Source: Gammaproteobacteria bacterium (GTDB taxonomy: Bacteria > Pseudomonadota > Gammaproteobacteria > Pseudomonadales > Halieaceae). Taken from it: 19,670 nucleotides of DNA. Under the pieces are notes generated by a model. It saw only the letters and a program-made list of their open reading frames with translations, had not been told where the DNA came from and searched no databases. A program made the position numbers and the translations under genes. The first letter of the stretch is position 1; every line of letters starts with the position of its first letter. The stretch is taken from contig JAAEZV010000005.1 in assembly GCA_018222695.1 (NCBI GenBank), forward strand, positions 1 to 19,670, in the 5' to 3' direction. Of this stretch, positions 14,058 to 19,670 are shown piece after piece.

Positions 14058-15050
14058 TCAACTCAGTCCGAGGCCAACATTATTGTGCTCAAGTACTCGC
14101 TCCGCCCGATAGCTGGAACGCACGAAGACACCTGAGACCACTTCGAGGAAACCACGCTCCAGTCCCCACTCCCGGTATTGATCAAACTCGTCCGGGGTCA
14201 CAAACCGCTCAACGGGCAGGTGGTTTTGGGTTGGCTGCAGATACTGCCCCAAGGTCAGCACATCGATATCGTGCTGTCGAAGGTCGTCCATGCATGTCTG
14301 GATTTCGTCGTCACGCTCACCCAGCCCTAGCATTAAGGAAGTCTTGGTCACCACACCGGGGCGATAGGCCTTGCCCGCAGCCAGCACATCCAGTGTCTGC
14401 TGGTAGCCCGCACGGGGGTCACGCACCGGATGAGTCAGCCGCTCCACCGTCTCAACATTCTGCGCAAAAACCTCAATACCAGAGTCGAGCAGCGTCTCGA
14501 CCGCCGACCGATCACCAAGGAAGTCAGGCGTCAGGGCTTCGACCGCGGTCTCCGGATTCAGTGCTTTGGTGGCGCGCACCACATCGGCGTAATGACCCGC
14601 GCCGCCATCGGGCAGATCATCACGATTCACCGAGGTCAGCACCACATATTTCAGGCCCATCAATTGGACGGCCTCTGCCGTATTCTGCGGTTCCTGCGGA
14701 TCCAGCCAGCCCTTGGGGTTACCCGTATTGACCGAGCAGAACCGGCAGGCGCGTGTGCAGACATCGCCCATCAACATGATCGTGGCGGTACCTGCACTCC
14801 AGCACTCGCCAATGTTGGGACACTTGGCTTCCTCACAAACCGTGGCCAACCCATGCTCGTGAACGATGCTCCGCACCGCGTCAAACTTAGGACTGCTCTG
14901 CACGCGCATGCGCAACCATTCCGGCTTGGCCAATCGTTCAGAATCTGTAGATGACGCCTTGATGCCATCCTTGATCACCGACATGCCGCGGTCGTTGGTA
15001 AATTTATGGCCGCTGTCGATCTGAGTTGTCGGTATCCGCTTGCCGCTCAT
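14058..15050 (-). CDS. lipA: Lipoyl synthase
   Basis: Radical-SAM enzyme inserting two sulfurs into protein-bound octanoyl groups to make lipoyl cofactor for 2-oxoacid dehydrogenases and glycine cleavage. It is 330 residues long. The auxiliary cluster [12 protein letters not shown] (Cys 72, 77, 83) and radical-SAM cluster CTRACRFC (Cys 98, 102, 105) are intact. The C-terminal VRSSYRAE supplies the serine ligand of the auxiliary cluster. Start at 15050 is supported by GGGCGAGA upstream; a later ATG (14984) is possible since the first 22 residues are poorly conserved. Its usual partner lipB is not in the window. It lies 20 nt after the molybdopterin enzyme. Confidence 0.98.
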   Translation of the reverse strand: MSGKRIPTTQIDSGHKFTNDRGMSVIKDGIKASSTDSERLAKPEWLRMRVQSSPKFDAVRSIVHEHGLATVCEEAKCPNIGECWSAGTATIMLMGDVCTRACRFCSVNTGNPKGWLDPQEPQNTAEAVQLMGLKYVVLTSVNRDDLPDGGAGHYADVVRATKALNPETAVEALTPDFLGDRSAVETLLDSGIEVFAQNVETVERLTHPVRDPRAGYQQTLDVLAAGKAYRPGVVTKTSLMLGLGERDDEIQTCMDDLRQHDIDVLTLGQYLQPTQNHLPVERFVTPDEFDQYREWGLERGFLEVVSGVFVRSSYRAERVLEHNNVGLGLS

Positions 15051-15070
15051 CGCATCTCGCCCTGTGCGTC

Positions 15071-17200
15071 TCAGGCTGCGGCCGCGCTGAGTCGCACAGA
15101 GACGCCGTTGACCGCCGCATTGCCCGACAACTGGTCCACGAACTGCTCATCGGTAATGTCATTGCAACTGACCCCCGCATGGCGACTCGCCACCTCCCCC
15201 CGCGTGCCCGACAGACCGTGGCCGTAACCATGCGGCAAGCTGACCACACCCGGCATCATTTCGTCGGATGCCGCCAGTTCGGCATCGATCGCACCCACCC
15301 GGCTTTCGATGGTGACGACCATGCCTGACTGCCAACCCTCCTTGGCGACATCATCGGGATGCATCAGCAACTGACAACGCGGCTTGCCCTTCATCAATCG
15401 ATGATGATTGTGCATCCAGGAATTGTTATCCCGCACGTGTCGACGCCCAATCAGGCGGTAGTGATCGCCCGCAACGTCGGTGTCTTGCACAAAGCGCTCG
15501 ATATCAGCCAGCACCTCGGGTATCGCCAGCTGAATGCGTTGATTGGGGGTCTGCAGACGCTCGGGACACGACGGCTCCAGCGCACCCAGATCAATGCCCG
15601 AGGGGTGGGCTTTCAACTTGTCGATGCTCAGTTGCCACTCCGTATGTTCACCATAGGGGCCACTTCTCAAAGCCGCATCCACCATACGGTCGGGCGGATA
15701 AGTGGGCATGGGTTCTAGATTCAGTCGCGCCGCAACGCGCTCACCCAATTCACTAAAGATCTCCCAGTCGTGCATCGCGCCCTCAGGCTTGTCGAACACC
15801 GCCGGGCTATAACGCGCCGTGTTGCGAATCGCCAGATTGTGGAAGGCGATATCGTAGTGGTCGTGTTCCAACGGTGAGGTGGGCGGCAAGATCACGTCGG
15901 CATGCCGCGTGGTTTCGTTGAGCGCGGGGTCGACAGAGATCATGAAATCCAACTCTTCCAGTGCCTCATCCAGCGCCCGACCATTTGGCGTGGACAGCAC
16001 CGGGTTACCCGCCCCGGTAAACATCAAGCGGATCTGACCCTCTCCCTCTGTGCGAATTTCATCGACTAAGGTGGCCGCAGGGAGCTCGTAATTGAACTCC
16101 GGCAGGCCACGCCCGCGGGAGGCAAAGCGCCCGAAACCACCCGGGTTCGTGTTCACCACCTGATCCATCGCGGGGCGCGTAAACAAACTGCCACCCGGCT
16201 TGTCGAGGTGCCCGGTTGCGACGTTAATCACCTGAATCGCCCACTGGCAGAGTGCGCCATAGGCCTGCGTGCTGACCCCCATCCTGCCGTAGCAAATGCC
16301 GGCCTCCGCTTGCGCCAGTTCATGCGCGATACGCTCGATATCCCCGGCAGCGATACCGGTCAGCGCAGCAGCCCAGTCTGGGCTCAACCCACTGACCGCA
16401 CCCGCCACTTCATCTAACCCATCGGTAAAGGCGGCCAGTGGTCCCGGTGCGACCAAGTCATCGCGAAACAACACATGAATCATCGCCAGCAGAAACGCCG
16501 CGTCGGTACCCGGTCGAATGAACAAATGCTCGCTCGCCAATTCGGCAGTCTCGGTGCGGCGCGGATCGACGAGGACCAGCTTGCCACCCCGGCTCTTCAG
16601 ATCCTTCAGTCGCTGACGCACATCGGGCACCGTCCAGATACTGCCATTGGACGCCAGGGGATTGGCGCCCAACATCAGAAAGTAGTGGGTGCGGTCCACA
16701 TCGGGGATCGGATGCAGAAGCATGTGTCCGAAACACCACAGCGACACCAGGTGATGCGGCAGCTGGTCAACCGAGGTCGCGGAAAAACGATTGCGTGTGC
16801 GGATATGCCGAAACAGGTTCCGTTGATGCGTCAGCATGCCGTAATTGTGGACCGAGGGATTACCAAAGTAGGCGCCGACGGCATCGACCCCCTGCTTTTC
16901 GATCGTCGAGGCCAACGCATTAGCGGCTAGATCCAGCGCCTCAGACCACTCGATCTCCACGTGCTGGTACTCGCCGGGTGCCGCGCGGATCCGTTTCATT
17001 GGCTTGCGCAGGCGATCCGGATCCTCGTGAATATCCTGAAGTGCGACTGCTTTGGGGCAAACATGACCGCGGCTCAGCGGGTCGTCCTTATCACCGCGAA
17101 TATCGGTGACCTTGTCGCCTTCAGTTCGAATCACCAGTCCACACATGGCCTCGCACAAATGGCAGACCCGGTGATGGGTCCGGGTGCTTGTGTCGCTCAT
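15071..17200 (-). CDS. Molybdopterin oxidoreductase, catalytic subunit
   Basis: A 709-residue member of the DMSO reductase/formate dehydrogenase superfamily (bis-MGD Mo or W enzyme). The N-terminal [4Fe-4S] site is C13xxC16xxxC20...C48, followed by PK50; that lysine is typical of formate dehydrogenase/nitrate reductase electron relays. The cofactor-binding blocks are visible ([55 protein letters not shown]), as is the C-terminal dinucleotide-binding domain ([24 protein letters not shown]). No Tat signal is present, so it is probably cytoplasmic. No electron-transfer subunit gene is adjacent. Substrate is unknown. The protein metal ligand is unclear (see findings). Confidence 0.94.
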   Translation of the reverse strand: MSDTSTRTHHRVCHLCEAMCGLVIRTEGDKVTDIRGDKDDPLSRGHVCPKAVALQDIHEDPDRLRKPMKRIRAAPGEYQHVEIEWSEALDLAANALASTIEKQGVDAVGAYFGNPSVHNYGMLTHQRNLFRHIRTRNRFSATSVDQLPHHLVSLWCFGHMLLHPIPDVDRTHYFLMLGANPLASNGSIWTVPDVRQRLKDLKSRGGKLVLVDPRRTETAELASEHLFIRPGTDAAFLLAMIHVLFRDDLVAPGPLAAFTDGLDEVAGAVSGLSPDWAAALTGIAAGDIERIAHELAQAEAGICYGRMGVSTQAYGALCQWAIQVINVATGHLDKPGGSLFTRPAMDQVVNTNPGGFGRFASRGRGLPEFNYELPAATLVDEIRTEGEGQIRLMFTGAGNPVLSTPNGRALDEALEELDFMISVDPALNETTRHADVILPPTSPLEHDHYDIAFHNLAIRNTARYSPAVFDKPEGAMHDWEIFSELGERVAARLNLEPMPTYPPDRMVDAALRSGPYGEHTEWQLSIDKLKAHPSGIDLGALEPSCPERLQTPNQRIQLAIPEVLADIERFVQDTDVAGDHYRLIGRRHVRDNNSWMHNHHRLMKGKPRCQLLMHPDDVAKEGWQSGMVVTIESRVGAIDAELAASDEMMPGVVSLPHGYGHGLSGTRGEVASRHAGVSCNDITDEQFVDQLSGNAAVNGVSVRLSAAAA

Positions 17201-17234
17201 AGATTACTCACTTTAAGGTTGCTTCCGAGGGAGG

Positions 17235-18023
17235 TCAGGGACTGTCCGGATAGGCCGCCGGCCTGCCCTCCATTTGTGACATGACCGCCTCGATCTGGTT
17301 GGGCTTGCCGATGATCTCGGTCTGCTCCGCTGACTCGGCCAGCAACAGCGCTTCATCCGTGCTGGTTGCCAACGCATTGGAGAGACGCTTCGCGGCGCGA
17401 ATGGCGTGGGGGTTTTTGCCTGCAATTTCCTCTGCCAGCGACATGGCACGAGCAAGGGGTTCATCGGCGGTTTCCGTGGCAAAGCCCAACTCGCAAGCCT
17501 CCGCACCGCTGAACTCGGCATTGGTATAAACCAGCTTTCGCAATACATCGTCGCGCACATTGCCCCGCCACAGCGGATAACCGGCCATGTCGGGCACAAG
17601 ACCCCAGCGCATCTCCATCACCGCGCAGCGCGTCTCCGGGTGGATGATTTTGATGTCGGCGCCGGAAATGATATTCAGCCCGCCCCCTATCGCGACGCCA
17701 TGGGCCGCAGCGATCACCGGAACAGGCAGCGTTCGCCAACCCCAGGCGATCTGCTGTGGCACGTTGGCCATCCCATGAGTCCGGGGCATCAGATCCATGG
17801 GCTCGCCGTCGTCACTGAAATTTGAGAGATCCAAGCCGGCGCAGAAGCCACGGCCCTCGCCAGACACCACCACGGCACGAAGATCAGGCATAGCGCTCAG
17901 CTCATCAATCGCGGCGCAGATGGCCTCGAACATCGCCGGGTCCAGCGCATTCATTTTGTCGGCGCGCGTCAGCATCACATGGGCTATGTGTGACGAGACA
18001 GTTATGGCAACTCGATCAGACAT
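17235..18023 (-). CDS. Enoyl-CoA hydratase/isomerase (crotonase)
   Basis: A 262-residue crotonase-superfamily enzyme acting on acyl-CoA thioesters. The oxyanion-hole segments are GFCAGLDLSNF (about 59-69) and GVAIGGGLN (about 109-117). Glu137 in VMEMRWGLVPD fits the first catalytic glutamate of enoyl-CoA hydratase. The position of the second glutamate appears to be arginine (Arg162), while Asp145 in VPDMAG could serve instead, as in some isomerases. So hydratase activity should not be assumed. The ATG at 18023 has GGAG six bases upstream. It is the first gene of the minus-strand unit and precedes the molybdopterin enzyme by 34 nt. Confidence 0.94.
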   Translation of the reverse strand: MSDRVAITVSSHIAHVMLTRADKMNALDPAMFEAICAAIDELSAMPDLRAVVVSGEGRGFCAGLDLSNFSDDGEPMDLMPRTHGMANVPQQIAWGWRTLPVPVIAAAHGVAIGGGLNIISGADIKIIHPETRCAVMEMRWGLVPDMAGYPLWRGNVRDDVLRKLVYTNAEFSGAEACELGFATETADEPLARAMSLAEEIAGKNPHAIRAAKRLSNALATSTDEALLLAESAEQTEIIGKPNQIEAVMSQMEGRPAAYPDSP

Positions 18024-18074
18024 CCTTCACTCCGTATTATGGAAATTGGGTCATGGAACCTGGGTCGCCGAAAG

Positions 18075-18091
18075 ACCAGTTGATCACTGGT
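18075..18091. promoter_or_regulatory. 17-bp inverted repeat, candidate operator
   Basis: ACCAGT (18075-18080) and ACTGGT (18086-18091) are perfectly inverted around a 5-nt spacer. The site lies between the crotonase start (18023) and a candidate minus-strand -10 box. It is operator-like in size for a dimeric repressor. A link to fatty-acid metabolism regulators is possible given the first gene, but no consensus is matched. Confidence 0.35.
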
Positions 18092-18117
18092 GAATCAGGC
18101 GTATACCGGCGTGGTGG

Positions 18118-18123
18118 AGTATA
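18118..18123 (-). promoter_or_regulatory. Candidate -10 box for the minus-strand unit
   Basis: On the minus strand this reads TATACT, five of six matches to the sigma70 -10 consensus. No good -35 is found 16-18 nt upstream, so an activator or another start is possible. It is the best promoter-like signal in the 209-bp gap (18024-18232) before the crotonase gene. Otherwise the gap holds only a GC-rich stretch. Confidence 0.3.
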
Positions 18124-18232
18124 GCGGCTGCGTGGCACGGCCGCCCAGCACTCACCGGCACGAACCGCTGCCCTTTTTCATCGCGATCCGTCGCTTGGCG
18201 GGTTTAGCGAGAGAGTAATGCGAGGGGGTCCG

Positions 18233-19670
18233 TCACCTCCGGCAGCGCGGGCGTGACTGACTCAACGAAAAAGCGTGCCACAACGCAAATTGCAATAACG
18301 TCATCAGTTGCCTTCCCGCGCGCTGCGACCTGCGCTGCTCGGCGAGCAGGGCCTCCACTCCAGCGGGCTTGAACCATTCCCGTATCGCCTCGTTACCGGT
18401 GAGCACACGCCCCAATACCTCGAGGCGATCTGCACGCCACCAATCATTGACCGGCACGTAGAAGCCGCGTTTCTTTGCGGCAAAATGTTCTGCGGGCATA
18501 AAGCCACTTGCCCAGCGCTTTAATATCTTTTTCCCTTCACGACGATCACACTTCAGTGGATCTGCGGCAGCCAATCCCCAAGACACCACCCGCCGGTCTA
18601 CAAAGGGCATTCTCCCCTCCACGCCGTGCGCCATCAGCATCCGATCGGCCTTGACCAAGAGGTTATCCGGCAGGGCGTGCTGTAGATCCAACGCCTGCAT
18701 CTTCTGCAGCGGCGTCCAAGCGGCGGGGTACGACTGCCAACTCTCTATCAGGTCGCCTCGCCAGGCTCGGCCAACCCGCATCAATTTGTCGCCAAGTAGC
18801 CGTTGCGCTGCGCCACCCCGGAGATCTCCCCGTGAACGAAAGCCGCCCGTACCCGGGAACGCGATACTTTTAAGCCAACGCTCCACCGCCCCGGTCCGAT
18901 AGCGGCCATAGCCGGCAAAACTCTCATCGCCGCCCTCGCCCGAGAACACCACTTTCATCGACTGACTGGCCTCTTCGGCCAGCAGCAGCGTCGGCAGACT
19001 CGCGGGGTCGCGCATCAGATCATCTGCCGCCCAGACGACCTGTGGGAGTCGCGACAACATGTCATCCGCCCCGGGCGTGATTACCCGATGATGGGTACCG
19101 AAATGGGTGGCCAAACTCGTTGCGACGTCCAGTTCATCACCCACCGATGAGTCGGGGAAACCCAGTGAAAAAGTATGGATGTCCTGCATGCCGAAACGAC
19201 GCATCAAACCCAGCAGGATCGTTGAGTCAACGCCACCGGATAAAAACAATCCGATGGGCACGTCGGACCTCTGGTGCTGGGTGAAGACCGTCTCCATTAA
19301 GTCATCGAGCGCGGAGACCGGGTCTGACTCACTCACCCCCTCGACCTGCTCCACTCGCCAGTGGCGCCATTGCTCTACACAACGGCCATGACGAATCATT
19401 ACGGCCTCGCCTGCCAAGACGCGCTTGATCCCTTCAAATGGCGTGTTGTCAGAGAGTGGGTGTTGCGCCTCGATGTATTGGCGTAGGGCGAGCGGATTAA
19501 GACCTGGGGTTGAAGGCAACAGCGCCAGCAGGGCCTTCAATTCTGAGGCGAAGCGCACACCATCTGCAGATTCAGTCCAGTAAAGCGGCTTCATGCCGAG
19601 GGGGTCCCGCGCGAGCAACACTTCGCCCTGCTGTATATCCTGCAGTGCGAAGGCATACATGCCCTCGACG
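18233..19670 (-). CDS. asnB: Asparagine synthase-like glutamine amidotransferase, partial
   Basis: The 3' part (at least 478 residues) of a class II glutamine amidotransferase/asparagine synthase; the reading frame continues past the window edge (…VEGMYAFAL), so the N-terminal glutaminase with its Cys nucleophile is not visible. The seen part starts at the end of that domain (LARDPLGMKPLYW) and contains the ATP-pyrophosphatase loop SGGVDS (coordinates 19240-19223), TFSLGF, SGEGGDESFAGYGRYR and the C-terminal AAKKRGFYVPVNDWW. It converts aspartate (or a related carboxylate) to an amide using glutamine and ATP. Many homologues serve exopolysaccharide clusters, so true asparagine synthesis is not certain. 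The stop is TGA at 18235-18233. No clear terminator follows. Confidence 0.92.
   Translation of the reverse strand, partial: VEGMYAFALQDIQQGEVLLARDPLGMKPLYWTESADGVRFASELKALLALLPSTPGLNPLALRQYIEAQHPLSDNTPFEGIKRVLAGEAVMIRHGRCVEQWRHWRVEQVEGVSESDPVSALDDLMETVFTQHQRSDVPIGLFLSGGVDSTILLGLMRRFGMQDIHTFSLGFPDSSVGDELDVATSLATHFGTHHRVITPGADDMLSRLPQVVWAADDLMRDPASLPTLLLAEEASQSMKVVFSGEGGDESFAGYGRYRTGAVERWLKSIAFPGTGGFRSRGDLRGGAAQRLLGDKLMRVGRAWRGDLIESWQSYPAAWTPLQKMQALDLQHALPDNLLVKADRMLMAHGVEGRMPFVDRRVVSWGLAAADPLKCDRREGKKILKRWASGFMPAEHFAAKKRGFYVPVNDWWRADRLEVLGRVLTGNEAIREWFKPAGVEALLAEQRRSQRAGRQLMTLLQFALWHAFSLSQSRPRCRR

Noticed and set aside
1..19670. CRISPR arrays, tRNA or rRNA genes, insertion sequences, attachment sites
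   Set aside because: No regularly spaced direct repeats, cloverleaf-like segments, transposase genes or terminal repeats were found on reading both strands.

Overview
The window is bacterial, GC-rich and densely coded. It most likely comes from the chromosome of a gammaproteobacterium related to Pseudomonas or the marine Cellvibrionales/Halieaceae. Ribosome modulation factor (rmf) is a gammaproteobacterial gene, and the order nadK - rhomboid - yeaC-like - DUF2797 - pepN matches my memory of Pseudomonas-type genomes. No mobile element, CRISPR array, tRNA or rRNA was seen. The genus is not identified.

Bases 1-525 hold no recognisable gene. They carry a candidate sigma70 promoter (262-290) and then a leader of about 230 nt, rich in perfect stem-loops, in front of rmf (526-729). 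The last stem-loop pairs the rmf Shine-Dalgarno with an upstream complement. A weak terminator-like hairpin and a set of TTTCTGAC/GTCAGAAA repeats separate rmf from the next operon.

Bases 838-7600 are a six-gene plus-strand operon with every junction overlapping: MoxR AAA+ ATPase, DUF58 protein, DUF4381 membrane protein, BatA-like VWA protein, a BatB/BatC-type VWA-TPR fusion, and a BatD-like protein. This is the MoxR/Bat envelope module. A cytoplasmic ATPase and DUF58 adaptor are thought to act with membrane-anchored MIDAS proteins on envelope or stress functions. The true substrate is unknown.

Bases 7622-18023 form a minus-strand transcription unit of nine genes, read from high to low coordinates: enoyl-CoA hydratase/isomerase, a molybdopterin oxidoreductase, lipA, a GT-B glycosyltransferase, nadK, a rhomboid protease, a yeaC-like DUF1315 gene, a DUF2797 zinc-cysteine protein and pepN. 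The last five are tightly spaced or overlapping and look like the conserved core. The upstream four mix cofactor synthesis (lipoate) with metabolic enzymes. The unit converges on the Bat operon with only 21 bp between the two stop codons. A candidate -10 box and an inverted repeat lie upstream of the first gene.

Bases 18233-19670 (minus) are the 3' portion of an asparagine-synthase-like glutamine amidotransferase whose start lies outside the window.

The most interesting unexplained structures are the rmf leader with its sequestered ribosome-binding site, the alternative-pairing repeats around the rmf/moxR boundary, the unassigned metal ligand in the molybdopterin enzyme, and the GIY-YIG-like segment in the DUF2797 protein. 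No wholly new system is proven here.
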